From positions 1 to 64,000 of the forward strand of contig NZ_CP046121.1 in the NCBI RefSeq assembly GCF_009707485.1: DNA of 64,000 bases. Direction: 5' to 3'. The notes under the pieces were generated by a model. That model saw nothing but the letters and a program-made list of their open reading frames with translations, ran no database searches and was not told the DNA's origin. The number at the start of each line of letters is the position of its first letter. The stretch's first letter is position 1. Positions 20,807-30,310 of this stretch are shown here, piece by piece. The stretch is from Nostocoides sp. HKS02 (GTDB taxonomy: Bacteria > Actinomycetota > Actinomycetes > Actinomycetales > Dermatophilaceae). The translations under genes were made by a program, and so were the position numbers.

Positions 20807-22032
20807 TCAGGCCGGGGGTGTGGCTGCGGCGGCAGCCGGGTTGACCCCCAGCGCGATGACGAGGTCGGCAACCACCTGTGGGTCGTCCAGGGCGTCGCCG
20901 AACAGCTCGCGCAGCTGGCCGACGCGGTAGCGCACGGTCTGCGGGTGGACGAACAACGCCTCGGCCACCGGCTCTCGACGTCCTCGGTACAGCAGCCAGA
21001 GCCGGAGGGTCTCCTCCAGCCGCTCCTGGGTGGCCGGGGTGAGGTCGGCCATTGGGGCCAGCACGCGCGCACGCAGGTCTGCCCGGGCCTCGGGGTCGGC
21101 GGCCAGGACGATCTCGGCCAGGTGGGCGTCGGTGTCGTATGCCGTGTGGTGCTCACCGCGCGCAGCCCGCCCGCGCAGGGCCCGGGTGTGCGAGCCGGCC
21201 GCCACCTGCCAGGGCCGGCTCGGCCCGAGAACCGCGTCGTGGCCGTCGAGCAGGCGGACCAAGCGGGTCCGGCCGGTGGCCGTCAGGCGCGGGATGACGA
21301 TGGCGGCCACGTCATCGGCGCTGTCGACCCCGGGCACGTCCTCGGTCAGGACGAGTGACCGGGCGTCGACCAGGCTGCGCGCGTGATGGAGCTCCCTGTC
21401 CGGGACGAGCAGCACCGCGACCGTCTTGGGCAGCTCCCAGCCGGCCCGCTCGGCGCGGCGGACGACCAGCTCCTCGGAGGCCCCCGGAGCAGGTCGAGCG
21501 CGAGCCGTTCGAGCTGGCGCTGCTGGGTGCGCTCGGCGCTGGCCAGCTCGTCGGCGTGCCCGGCGACGCTGGCAGCGGAGAGCTCGTCGATGTAGGCGAA
21601 CACCAGCTCGGCGAACTGCGCGAGCAGGGCGGCGCTCATGCCCGCCTTGACCGCCTCCTCGCTCAGGCCGCGCCAGGACACCCGGGCGCCGATGCGGTAG
21701 GCCGACAGCAGGGCATCCAGGCTGCGGCCGCTGCGGGCCTCGCCGCGCCCGAGGCTGTAGGACGCCTCGCGCGCCGGGCCGAGCGGGGTGCTGGCGTCGT
21801 CCGAGCGTGCGGCGATGTTGAGGAAGGTCCCCAAGGCCACCCGGACCGCCGTCTCGATGTTGCCCACGAGGTAGTCCCGGGCGCTGGCGTAGCTGGGGAC
21901 CTCGTCGATGATCGCCTCGACGGCGTGCGTGGCGACGCCGGGCAGGGCTCCCTTGAGCTGGGCGAGCACCTCGGGAGAGAGCCGCAGGCCGGCTGCGCGC
22001 TCGGTGGCGGGGGAGAGAGGTTCTGTGCTCAT
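20807..22032 (-). CDS. PucR/CdaR-family transcriptional regulator, one frameshift
   Basis: A cytoplasmic regulator of about 408 residues with an N-terminal sensor-like helical domain (APLSPATERAAG through SAYRIGARVSWRGLSEEAV) and a C-terminal HTH_30 domain (REPVAEALFVHPQTVRYRVGQLRELFG), the hallmark of PucR/CdaR proteins. The frame breaks near 21485 in a GGGGG run between LALDLLRG and ASEELVVRRAERAGW; adding one G restores it. It is divergent from the ferredoxin-reductase/desaturase pair, a gene order in which it probably controls membrane-lipid desaturation. A 17-bp inverted repeat abuts its start codon. Confidence 0.85.
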
Positions 22033-22033
22033 G

Positions 22034-22050
22034 TTGTTCCTTACGAACAA
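22034..22050. promoter_or_regulatory. Operator-like inverted repeat beside the PucR-type regulator
   Basis: TTGTTC-CTTAC-GAACAA has perfect six-base arms around a five-base spacer and lies immediately before the regulator start, in the divergent promoter region shared with the reductase-desaturase operon. Regulator binding is inference. Confidence 0.5.
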
Positions 22051-22104
22051 GAGATCCGGGAAGGCTCACCCCTCGCGGTCAGGAAATTAGCCTACCTGAG
22101 CATC

Positions 22105-22110
22105 CATAGT
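22105..22110 (+). promoter_or_regulatory. -10-like box CATAGT before the reductase gene
   Basis: CATAGT lies six bases before the ATG at 22117 and would give a leaderless transcript of the reductase-desaturase operon. Confidence 0.35.
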
Positions 22111-22116
22111 GGAACC

Positions 22117-23219
22117 ATGACCGCAGTACTCCCATCTCGCGTGACCGGCCCCACCCGGTCGTCACTGCGTTCCGCCCTCCGGCGGGTCGCCGAAGCAACG
22201 GTGACCCCGCTGCTCCCCGACGACTACCTCGATCTCGTCGCACCGCTGCGTGCGGGCGCGGACCTGCGTGGCCGCGTCGTCTCGGTGACCCCCGAGACCC
22301 GTGATGCCGCCACCGTGCACATCAAGCCCGGCCGCGGCTGGCGCGGGCACGTCCCCGGCCAGTACATCCGCATCGGCGTCGACGTCGACGGCGTGCGCAA
22401 CTGGCGCGCCTACTCCCTCACCTCGCCGGTGACCGCCCCGGACGGGGTCATCTCGATCACCGTCAAGGCGATCCCCCGACGGCAAGGTCAGCAACCACGT
22501 CGTGCGTGCCCTGAAACCGGGCACCCTCATCCACCTCGACCACCCGACCGGTGACTTCACCCTCCCGTCGCCCCGACCCGCCCGGGCGCTGTTCGTCACC
22601 GCCGGCTCGGGTGTCACCCCGGTCATGGGCATGCTGCGCAACCACCTCGACGAGCTGCAGGACGTCGTCGTCGTGCACTCCGCGCCGACGCAGACCGATG
22701 TCATCTTCGCCGCCGAGCTGCGCGCGTGGGCCCAGGACGGCCGGCTCCCGCCTCGTCGAGCGCCACACCGACCTCGACGGCATGGTCGGGGCGGCCGACC
22801 TCGACGAGCTCGTCCCGGACTGGCGCTTCCGCGAGACCTGGGCCTGTGGACCGACCGGCATGCTCGACGCGTTCGAGGCAGCGTGGGCAGACGCCGGGTT
22901 GGCTGACCGCCTGCACACCGAGCGCTTCCGCCCCGTCGTCATCGCCGAGGGCGAGGGCGGCACGGTGACCTTCGCCGGTCAGGCCATCACCGTCGACGCC
23001 GACGGCGCGACCCCCATTCTCGACGCCGGCGAAGCCGCCGGGGTCCTCATGCCGTCCGGGTGCCGCATGGGCATCTGCTTCGGCTGCGTTGTACCCCTCA
23101 AGGAAGGCGCCGTGCGCGACCTGCGCAACGGCGACCTCACCATTGCCGCCAAGGGCGACGGCATCCGCATCCAGACCTGTGTGTCGGCTGCTGCCGGCCA
23201 CTGCGAGATCGATCTCTAA
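22117..23219 (+). CDS. Ferredoxin-NAD(P) reductase with C-terminal [2Fe-2S] domain, two frameshifts
   Basis: A flavoprotein electron-transfer protein of about 366 residues that would deliver electrons to the adjacent desaturase, like the mycobacterial Rv3230c/DesA3 pair. Domains in order: FAD-binding (RGWRGHVPGQYIRIGVDVDG and RAYSLTS), NAD(P)-binding (FVTAGSGVTPVMGML and ACGPTGMLDAFE), and plant-type ferredoxin with the Cx4Cx2C...C cluster motif (SGCRMGICFGCVV...IQTC). Two extra C bases, near 22481 and 22747, break the frame; removing both gives a continuous protein. The start is ATG 22117. The desaturase starts nine bases after its stop. Confidence 0.88.
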
Positions 23220-23228
23220 GGAGACCTC

Positions 23229-24548
23229 ATGACTGCCACCGCAGAGAAGTTTGACCTCACCATCGATGGCTCGGCTGCCTCCACCCCCCAGGCGCCCGGC
23301 ACCCCGTCGGTGCGCACCGCGAACCCGCGCGCCACCAACAACCGCCTCTCCACGGCCATCGCCGAGCGTCGCCACGTCCCCAAGCGCTCCGGCAAGTCCG
23401 ACCCGACCGGGCACCTCACCGCCGAGGACGTCGAGGCCCTGGCCATGGAGCTCGACGAGCTGCGCCAGCAGGTCCTCGCGTCCCGCGGGGCCAGCGACGC
23501 GGCATACATCCGCAAGGTCATCGACGTGCAGCGCAAGATCGAGCTCGCCTCGCGTGCGGTGCTGCTGTTCTCGATCTTCCCGCCGGCCTGGATCGTCGGC
23601 ACGGCCGGCCTGTCCGTCGCCAAGATCCTCGACAACATGGAGGTCGGTCACAACATCCTCCACGGCCAGTGGGACTGGATGCGCGACCCCAAGATCCACT
23701 CGACGACCTGGGAGTGGGACAGCGCCACCCCGGCCGAGCTGTGGAAGCACAGCCACAACGAGCTGCACCACACGTACACGAACGTCCTCGGCAAGGACAA
23801 CGACCTCGGCTACGGCATCATGCGCGTCGACGAGGACCAGCGCTGGGTTCCGGCCTACCTCGGCCAGCCGCTCTACAACTTCCTCAACATGTGCTTCTTC
23901 CAGTACGGCATCGCGGCCTACGACCTCGAGATCGGCAAGCAGCTGGCCGGTCGCGGCGACAAGGACACCTTCCGCCGCAACGGCAAGCTGGTCCTGCGGA
24001 AGGTCGGGCGCCAGGCGCGCAAGGACTACCTGATCCACCCGCTGCTGTCCGGCCCGTCGTTCCTGCACACCATGGCGGCGAACGCGACGGCCAACTTCGT
24101 CCGCAACGTCTGGACGCACTCGATCATCATGTGCGGCCACTTCCCGGCTGGGGTCGAGACCTTCGCCCGCGCCTCGATCGAGGGTGAGAGCCGCGGTGAG
24201 TGGTACCTGCGCCAGATGCTCGGCTCGGCGAACATCTCGGGCAGCAAGGCCATGCACATCATGTCCGGCAACCTCAGCCACCAGATCGAGCACCACCTGT
24301 TCCCCGACCTGCCGAGCAACCGCTACGGCGAGATCGCCCCGCGGGTGCAGGAGATCTGCGAGCGGTACGGCCTGACGTACACCACCGGCCCGCTCTACAA
24401 GCAGGTCGCGTCGGCCTGGGGCCAGGTCATCTCACTGTCGCTCCCGAACCCCGAGCCCGGCCGCACCCGCGTGGGCATCGCCGCGGCGACGATCGGCAAG
24501 CAGCTGCGGCGCAAGCTGCGCAACCGGCGCCCGGTGCGCACCGCCTGA
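23229..24548 (+). CDS. Membrane fatty acid desaturase (acyl-CoA/acyl-lipid)
   Basis: A 439-residue integral di-iron desaturase. The three histidine boxes are present: HNILHG (near residue 142), HSHNELHH (near 175) and HQIEHH (near 353), with hydrophobic segments around IFPPAWIVGTAGLSV and the NVRNVWTHSIIMCGH region. It would insert a double bond into saturated fatty acyl chains at the membrane, using electrons from the upstream reductase. AGGAG lies about five bases before the ATG. The operon ends at a strong hairpin at 24600-24638. Position specificity (delta-9 is usual) cannot be read from sequence. Confidence 0.92.
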   Translation: MTATAEKFDLTIDGSAASTPQAPGTPSVRTANPRATNNRLSTAIAERRHVPKRSGKSDPTGHLTAEDVEALAMELDELRQQVLASRGASDAAYIRKVIDVQRKIELASRAVLLFSIFPPAWIVGTAGLSVAKILDNMEVGHNILHGQWDWMRDPKIHSTTWEWDSATPAELWKHSHNELHHTYTNVLGKDNDLGYGIMRVDEDQRWVPAYLGQPLYNFLNMCFFQYGIAAYDLEIGKQLAGRGDKDTFRRNGKLVLRKVGRQARKDYLIHPLLSGPSFLHTMAANATANFVRNVWTHSIIMCGHFPAGVETFARASIEGESRGEWYLRQMLGSANISGSKAMHIMSGNLSHQIEHHLFPDLPSNRYGEIAPRVQEICERYGLTYTTGPLYKQVASAWGQVISLSLPNPEPGRTRVGIAAATIGKQLRRKLRNRRPVRTA

Positions 24549-24599
24549 GCGCACTCCCTCCGCGGAGGAACTTCCCCACGGGGGAGCCGAAGCCGCACA

Positions 24600-24638
24600 G
24601 ACATCGAGCCCCGCGCCCCCGGCGCGGGGCTCGATGTC
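24600..24638 (+). terminator. Strong hairpin terminator after the desaturase
   Basis: Perfect 18-bp arms (GACATCGAGCCCCGCGCC and its complement) with a three-base CCC loop, about 50 bases beyond the desaturase stop. Confidence 0.9.
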
Positions 24639-24810
24639 GTCTGAACCCGGTCGTACGACGGCGGATACACCGTTGGCCCCGCGGGCCGCAAGGACATGTT
24701 CAGGGTTGGAATACGTCCTTGTGTCGCATGCCAGGGCGGTGCGACGGTGGCGCCACGGGCTGACACAAACGCGATATCGCGCCATTCGACGGGCTGAGGT
24801 GGTTTCTCTG

Positions 24811-24993
24811 ATGAAGCCAATTCTGCGAGCCGTGGCAGTTCTCTTCTGCGCATTCATCCTTGCGGTCGTCGCTTGTCTGGCGCAGGGCACGATGGATGAA
24901 CGCAAGCTCTTCGTCCTCTGGGCCATGTTCGCTTTCGCGATGAATGTGCTCGTGTCGACTGTTCGAAAGCGGTCGGTGAAGCGCGGTGGTTAG
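24811..24993 (+). CDS. Small two-helix membrane protein, unknown
   Basis: A 60-residue protein starting MKPILRAVAVLF with two predicted transmembrane segments (about 5-24 and 33-50) and a basic C-terminus (RKRSVKRGG). GAGGTGG lies about eight bases before the ATG. Its composition is visibly lower in G+C than its neighbours, with codons such as CCA, ATT, CGA and GTT, suggesting foreign or recently arrived DNA. I do not recognise a family. The 170 bases before it, after the desaturase terminator, contain no other gene. Confidence 0.55.
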   Translation: MKPILRAVAVLFCAFILAVVACLAQGTMDERKLFVLWAMFAFAMNVLVSTVRKRSVKRGG

Positions 24994-25035
24994 CCCGCAC
25001 CTGCGCAGGACAACTCCACACGTCAGCCGGGCTGG

Positions 25036-26217
25036 TCAGCCCGCGCTGGCGTCCTGTGCGTCCAGCCACGCGCGGATGCTCTCGTTGTGCTGGCCCAGCA
25101 GCGGCGGGGCGAGGTGCTCGGCCCGCCCACCGGCATACGGGTTGTCGTCGAGGCGGATCGGCGGCCCGGGGATCTCGATGGGACCGAGCACCGGGTGGTC
25201 GATGTCGAGCACGAGCCCCTGCGAGCGGGTCTGCTCCCAGTCGTAGACGCGGTCGAGGGTGCGCACCTCACCGGCCGGGATGCCGAGCTCGGCCAGCCGG
25301 GGCAACAGCTCCTCGAGGGGGTATGCCGCGAACGCGGCATTGAGGGCCGCGGTCACCTGGTCGCGGTTGACGCTGCGTTCACGGTTGGTGGCCATCCCAG
25401 GGGTGGCGGGGTCGATGTCGAACGCCTCGGCGAGCTTGCGCCATAGCGACTCGCTGCCGCAGGCCACCTGGATGTCGCCGTCAGCGCAGTGGAACAGCCC
25501 ATAAGGCGACAGCGACGGGTGGTGGTTGCCCTGGGCGCGGCCGACCTCGCCGGCGACGGTGTAGCGGGTGCCCTGGAACGCGTGCGCCCCGACGATGGCG
25601 GCGAGCAGCGAGGTGCGCACGACCCGGCCGCGTCCGGTGCGGGCGCGCTCGTGCAGCGCCGCGACGACACCGTAGGCGCCGTACATGCCGGCCAGCAGGT
25701 CGCCGATCGGCACGCCGACCCGCTGGGGGGTATCGGCATCGGGACCGGTGATCGACATCAGGCCGGCCTCGCCCTGCGCGATCTGGTCGTACCCCGCGCG
25801 CCCGCCCTGCGGCCCGTCGTGGCCGAAGCCGCTGATCGACAGGACGACGAGCCGCGGGTTGAGCTCGTGCAGGTGCTCGGTCGTGAAGCCGAGCCGGGCG
25901 AGGACACCGGGCCGGAAGTTCTCGATGAGCACGTCGCCGTGGCGCACGAGCCGAGTGAGGACCTCACGGCCGTCGTCGGACTTGAGGTCGAGGGTGATCG
26001 ACTCCTTGTTGCGGTTGGCCGCGAGGAAGTACGTCGAGATCGGGTCGTCCTCGGGTCCGACGAAGGGCGGTCCCCAGCCCCGGGTGTCGTCACCGGTGCC
26101 CGGTGTCTCGACCTTGATGACCCGAGCGCCCATGTCTCCCAACATCATTCCGGCATGCGGGCCGGCCAGGGCGCGCGAGAGGTCGATGACGACGATGTCC
26201 TCGAGCGGTGCGTTCAC
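25036..26217 (-). CDS. CaiB/BaiF family (class III) CoA-transferase
   Basis: A 393-residue type III CoA-transferase that moves CoA between carboxylic acids. It opens IVVIDLSRALAGPHAGMMLGDMGARVIKVE, then has the RNKESITLDLKSDDG segment and the catalytic aspartate in AGYDQIAQGEAG (about residue 142). It lies 37 bases downstream of hyuB on the same strand. An upstream TAGGCT box six bases before the GTG start suggests it can also be transcribed alone without a leader. Acid and CoA donor are unknown; malonate or another dicarboxylate fits the pathway proposed for this island. Confidence 0.88.
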   Translation of the reverse strand: MNAPLEDIVVIDLSRALAGPHAGMMLGDMGARVIKVETPGTGDDTRGWGPPFVGPEDDPISTYFLAANRNKESITLDLKSDDGREVLTRLVRHGDVLIENFRPGVLARLGFTTEHLHELNPRLVVLSISGFGHDGPQGGRAGYDQIAQGEAGLMSITGPDADTPQRVGVPIGDLLAGMYGAYGVVAALHERARTGRGRVVRTSLLAAIVGAHAFQGTRYTVAGEVGRAQGNHHPSLSPYGLFHCADGDIQVACGSESLWRKLAEAFDIDPATPGMATNRERSVNRDQVTAALNAAFAAYPLEELLPRLAELGIPAGEVRTLDRVYDWEQTRSQGLVLDIDHPVLGPIEIPGPPIRLDDNPYAGGRAEHLAPPLLGQHNESIRAWLDAQDASAG

Positions 26218-26223
26218 GGTCGC

Positions 26224-26229
26224 AGCCTA
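26224..26229 (-). promoter_or_regulatory. -10 element TAGGCT before the CoA-transferase
   Basis: On the minus strand TAGGCT ends six bases before the GTG at 26217, matching the leaderless pattern seen at several other genes here. Confidence 0.45.
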
Positions 26230-26254
26230 GGCGTAGCCAGCCTCGGCGCGACGC

Positions 26255-28186
26255 TCACAGCCAGTCCACCTCGGCGGCCGTCCTGCCCTCGGCGAGCCGT
26301 GCGTAGCCTGGCCCGCGGTCGAAGAACGGCTCCTCGCTCGGGCGGGCGTCGCGCAGCTGCGCCCGCAGCGCGTCGGACGCGGCCTCGTCGATCACCGGCT
26401 CGTCCTTGGTGCCCGAGGCCACCACGCCGTATGCCGTGCGCGCACCCTCGAAGGAGACCTTGCCCCAGCGCAGGTCGCGCTCGACCTCGGCGTAGGGACG
26501 CTCGAGCGGATCGCCCCAGCCGCCGCCACCAGTCGTGCGGATCCGGATGACCTGTCCAGCCAGCACCGGCTCGGCGTCGGCCAGGGCGTCGACCTCGCGC
26601 TCGTTCGGGCCCCCCACGTCGATGGTGACGCTGAACGGCATACCGGCCTTGCCGCCCTTGACTCCCCAGCAGGCGAGGATCGAGCGGTCGGCGATCGACA
26701 TGAAGTGGGCGTCCTTGAGCATGCGGATCTGCTTCTCGTAGCCCAGCCCGCCGCGGTAGCGCCCCGCGCCGCCGGAGTCGACGGCGAGCCCGAGGCGCTC
26801 GACGACGAACGGGAAGCGGCTCTCGGTGAACTCGGTCGGCAGGTTGCGCGAGTCCGGCACGACGTGGATGGTGTCCTCGCCGTCGGCGTAGTACCGCCCA
26901 CCCGAGCCGCCGCCGAGCACCTCGCGCATCAGGTAGTCCTGGCCGTCGCGGTCCTTGCCGTAGACGCCGGTGTACCGGATGGTCTCCTGGTCGGCGGGCA
27001 TCTTGCCGTCGACGGCCTTGGCGACGACGCCGGCCAGCACCCCGAGCAGCCTCAGGATGACGAAGGTCCGGGCGTTCGTCGGCGCCGGGAAGATCGGCGT
27101 GAGCAGCGTCCCCTTCTCGGGGAAGCGCATCTCGATGAGGGGGACGATGCCCTCGTTGACGTCGAGCTCGGCCATCCGCTCCGGGGTGTCGGCGAGGTTG
27201 CGCAGGATGGGCGCGAGCCACTTCTTGAGGAAGTTGCCGCCGACGTAGTCGCCGCAGTGGTTGATCGGGCCCTTGGCCTGCGGCGCCGTCCCGGTGAAGT
27301 CGATGATGAGCCGGCCACCGTCGTCGCTGGTCTTGGTCAGCGTGATGCGCTGGGTGTGCAGCCGGGGGTCGTCGACGCCGTCGTGCTCGGCGTAGTCCTC
27401 CCAGACGTAGGTGCCGTCGGGGATCTTCGAGAGGATCTCGCGGCGGTAGGTCTGGGTGGTCTGGTCGAGGATGGTGTCGAAGGCCGCCTCGATCGTGTCG
27501 CGGCCGTAGCGGGCGAACAGCTCCGAGAGGCGGCGCGCGCCCATCAGGCAGGCCGAGCACTCGGCGTCGAGATCGGCCGCCAGCGAGTCGGGCATGCGCG
27601 AGTTGCGGGTCATGATGCGCAAGGCCGCCTTGTTGGGAACGCCCTTGTCCCACAGCTTGATCGGGGGGACGGACAGACCCTCCTCGAAGACGCTCGTGGC
27701 GCCGCTCGGCATCGATCCCGGGCACGCCCCGCCGATGTCGTCGTGGTGTCCGAACGCCTGGACGAACGCCACCACCTCGCCGTCGCAGAACACCGGAACG
27801 GTCACGCACAGGTCGGGCAGGTGGCCGATCCCGCCCTCGGACTCGTAGACGTCGTTGTGGAAGAAGACATCACCCTCGGCCATCTCGTCGAGCGGGAAGT
27901 CGCGCACGATGGGGTGGACCAGCGCCGAGTACGACCGTCCCGTGAGCTTGCGCAGCTGGCGGTCGTGGATGCCGGCGCGGAAGTCGTGCGCGTCGCGGAT
28001 CATGGGGGAGCGGCTCGTGCGCGCGATGGCGGTCTCCACCTCCATCTCCACACTCGCGAGGGTGCCCTGGACGATCTCCACGAGGATCGGGTCGACCGTC
28101 GTCCCCTCGGCGGTGAGCCGGCCGCCGTGCTCGTATGCCGTGGGCAGGCCGGCGGGGTTCACGGGCGCGTCTGCGTGGGTGGTCAC
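26255..28186 (-). CDS. hyuB: Hydantoinase B / oxoprolinase-type beta subunit
   Basis: A 643-residue HyuB-family subunit of ATP-dependent hydantoinase, 5-oxoprolinase or related carboxylase-like enzymes. Typical segments are VEIVQGTLASVEMEVETAIARTSRSPMIRDAHDF near the N-terminus, GDVFFHNDVYESEGGIGHLPD, and the glycine-rich RIRTTGGGGWGDPLERP near the C-terminus. It starts one base after the hyuA stop, so the two subunits are coupled. The family acts on cyclic amides or imides such as N-methylhydantoin and 5-oxoproline; the substrate is not readable from sequence. The C-terminus may carry the extension seen in acetone/acetophenone carboxylase-like proteins. Confidence 0.88.
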   Translation of the reverse strand: MTTHADAPVNPAGLPTAYEHGGRLTAEGTTVDPILVEIVQGTLASVEMEVETAIARTSRSPMIRDAHDFRAGIHDRQLRKLTGRSYSALVHPIVRDFPLDEMAEGDVFFHNDVYESEGGIGHLPDLCVTVPVFCDGEVVAFVQAFGHHDDIGGACPGSMPSGATSVFEEGLSVPPIKLWDKGVPNKAALRIMTRNSRMPDSLAADLDAECSACLMGARRLSELFARYGRDTIEAAFDTILDQTTQTYRREILSKIPDGTYVWEDYAEHDGVDDPRLHTQRITLTKTSDDGGRLIIDFTGTAPQAKGPINHCGDYVGGNFLKKWLAPILRNLADTPERMAELDVNEGIVPLIEMRFPEKGTLLTPIFPAPTNARTFVILRLLGVLAGVVAKAVDGKMPADQETIRYTGVYGKDRDGQDYLMREVLGGGSGGRYYADGEDTIHVVPDSRNLPTEFTESRFPFVVERLGLAVDSGGAGRYRGGLGYEKQIRMLKDAHFMSIADRSILACWGVKGGKAGMPFSVTIDVGGPNEREVDALADAEPVLAGQVIRIRTTGGGGWGDPLERPYAEVERDLRWGKVSFEGARTAYGVVASGTKDEPVIDEAASDALRAQLRDARPSEEPFFDRGPGYARLAEGRTAAEVDWL

Positions 28187-28187
28187 G

Positions 28188-30275
28188 TCAGGCCTCCTTG
28201 GTGATGACGAGGTTGCCCAGCGCGTCGACGCGGACGGTGAAGCCGGGGTGGACGGGGACGGTGGAGCCGAACTCCTCGATGACGGCCGGGCCCTGGAGGG
28301 TGTCGCCGGACCGCAGATCTGGGCGCCAGTAGACGGGCGTGTCGGCGTAGGCCAGCTCGGCGTCGAAGCACACCGGGCGGGTGAGCTTCAGGGCCCGGTC
28401 GGCGAGCAGTGCGCCCCCCTCGGCCCGGGCGACCTCGCGCAGCTCGGGGCGGGTGATCGGCCCGACGCCGGTCACCCGGAGGTTCACCCACTCGACCTGT
28501 TGCGTCGGGTCGTCACGGAAGTCGTAGCCGTACAACGCGCGGTGCTCCGCGTGGAACGCTTCGGCGACCTGGTCGGCATACGCCGCGTCGATCGTCTGGC
28601 CGTCGGGGGCGGCGACGCGCACCTCGAAGGCCTGGCCGAAGTAGCGCAGGTCGACGGTGCGTGAGTAGCGGTGCTCGTCACGCGGGAAGCCTTCACCATC
28701 AAGGGCGTTCGCCGCCTTGTCGGCCAGCTCGTCGAACGTCTTCTGCACGGCTGCGTAGTCGAGTGACTGGTGCTTGGCGACCATGGTCTGGACGTAGTCG
28801 TTCTTGACGTCGACGGTGAGCAGCCCGAACGCCGACACGTTGCCGGGGTTCTGCGGGACGACCACGCCGGCGAGGTCCAGGATGTCGACGAGGCGACAAG
28901 CGAGCAGCGACCCGGACCCACCGAAGGTCGTGAGCATGAAGTCGCGCACGTCGAGGCCCCGCTTGACCGAGACCTGCCGCAAGGCGTTGGCCTGGTTCCA
29001 CGCCGAGATCTCGAGGATGCCGGTCGCGCAGTGGACGGGGTCGATGCCGAGTCGGTCGGCGAGGGCATCGATGCCGGCGCGCGCGGCGTCGACGTCGAGG
29101 GGGATCTCGCCGCCGAGCAGGTGTGGGGGGATCCGGCCCAGGACCACGTGGGCGTCCGTGATCGTCGGCTCCGTGCCCCCCTTGGCGTAGCAGAGCGGTC
29201 CCGGGTCGGCGCCGGCGGACTGAGGACCGACCTTGAGCATGCCCTCGGGCGAGATCCACGCGATCGAACCACCGCCCGCGCCCACGGTGACGACGTCGAT
29301 CATGGGGATCTTGCTGGGGTACGCCCCGACCGTGCCCTCGGTGGTCAGCGTGGGCTCGCCGTCGAGCACGACCGACACGTCTGTCGAGGTGCCACCACCA
29401 TCACACGTCAGCACCTTGGAGAAGCCGGCGCGCTTCGCGATCAGGCCCGCGCCCAGGGCTCCGGCGGCCGGGCCCGACAGGACCGTCGTGATGGGCTGGT
29501 GGACGACCTCGTCGGCCGACAGAACGCCGCCGTTGGACTTCATGATGTAGAACGGGATGCCGGGCGCGAAGTCCTCGAGGCGCGTGTGGATGTTCGCGAC
29601 GTAGCGGCTGACGTTGGGCTTCACCGCAGCGTCGACCAGGGTCGTCATCGACCGCTCGTACTCGCGGTACTCGCGCAGCACCTCGCTGGAGATCGACACG
29701 ATGGCCTCGGGGTGCTCGCGGCGAAGAACCTCGCGCATCGCCCGCTCGTGGGCGTCGTTGGCGTACGAGTGCAGGAAGCAGACGCCGAGGGTGGTGATGC
29801 CGCGGTTCTTGAACCACCGGGCCGCTGCCACGGCGGTCTCCTCGTCGAAGGGCCGGATCTCGTTGCCCTGGAAGTCCATCCGGCCACCGACGGTGCGGAC
29901 GGCGTCTGCAGGCACGATGCGGGGCGGCTTGACCCAGAAGTAGGAGTTGCCGTAGCCGTCGGGGACCGCCTGCCGGGCGATCTCGAGCATGAACTCATAA
30001 CCCTCGGTCGTGATGAACCCGAGCCGCTCCACCTTGCCCTCGAGCAGCTTGTTGGTGGCGACGGTGGTGCCGTGGCTGACCGCACTGATGTCCGCACCGG
30101 GGGCGCCCATGAGGTCGAGCACCTTGGTGACCCCGTTGATGAACCCGTCCGCCGGGTTGCTCGGCGTCGACGGCGTCTTGGTGGTGACCAGCTCGCCGGT
30201 GCCCTCGTCCAGGGCCACCACGTCGGTGAAGGTTCCCCCGGTGTCGATCCCGATCCTGATCCGTCGCTGCTCCAT
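28188..30275 (-). CDS. hyuA: Hydantoinase A / oxoprolinase-type alpha subunit
   Basis: A 695-residue HyuA-family ATP-binding subunit. The N-terminal phosphate loop is RIGIDTGGTFTDVVALDE, followed by AVSHGTTVATNKLLEGK, the CDGGGTSTDVSVV actin-like motif and GAGGGSIAWI. It would activate the amide oxygen of a cyclic substrate with ATP so that the ring can be hydrolysed. First gene of the hyuA-hyuB-CoA-transferase operon. A perfect palindrome 35 bases upstream is a candidate operator. Substrate unknown; hydantoin, N-methylhydantoin or a related ureide ring are the usual options. Confidence 0.9.
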   Translation of the reverse strand: MEQRRIRIGIDTGGTFTDVVALDEGTGELVTTKTPSTPSNPADGFINGVTKVLDLMGAPGADISAVSHGTTVATNKLLEGKVERLGFITTEGYEFMLEIARQAVPDGYGNSYFWVKPPRIVPADAVRTVGGRMDFQGNEIRPFDEETAVAAARWFKNRGITTLGVCFLHSYANDAHERAMREVLRREHPEAIVSISSEVLREYREYERSMTTLVDAAVKPNVSRYVANIHTRLEDFAPGIPFYIMKSNGGVLSADEVVHQPITTVLSGPAAGALGAGLIAKRAGFSKVLTCDGGGTSTDVSVVLDGEPTLTTEGTVGAYPSKIPMIDVVTVGAGGGSIAWISPEGMLKVGPQSAGADPGPLCYAKGGTEPTITDAHVVLGRIPPHLLGGEIPLDVDAARAGIDALADRLGIDPVHCATGILEISAWNQANALRQVSVKRGLDVRDFMLTTFGGSGSLLACRLVDILDLAGVVVPQNPGNVSAFGLLTVDVKNDYVQTMVAKHQSLDYAAVQKTFDELADKAANALDGEGFPRDEHRYSRTVDLRYFGQAFEVRVAAPDGQTIDAAYADQVAEAFHAEHRALYGYDFRDDPTQQVEWVNLRVTGVGPITRPELREVARAEGGALLADRALKLTRPVCFDAELAYADTPVYWRPDLRSGDTLQGPAVIEEFGSTVPVHPGFTVRVDALGNLVITKEA

Positions 30276-30310
30276 GGGTGCGATTCAAACCGACGGGGCG
30301 GTCCTGCGGC

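Noticed and set aside
26705..28204. Open frame of 499 codons antisense to hyuB
   Set aside because: hyuB is complete and carries family motifs; the antisense frame has none.
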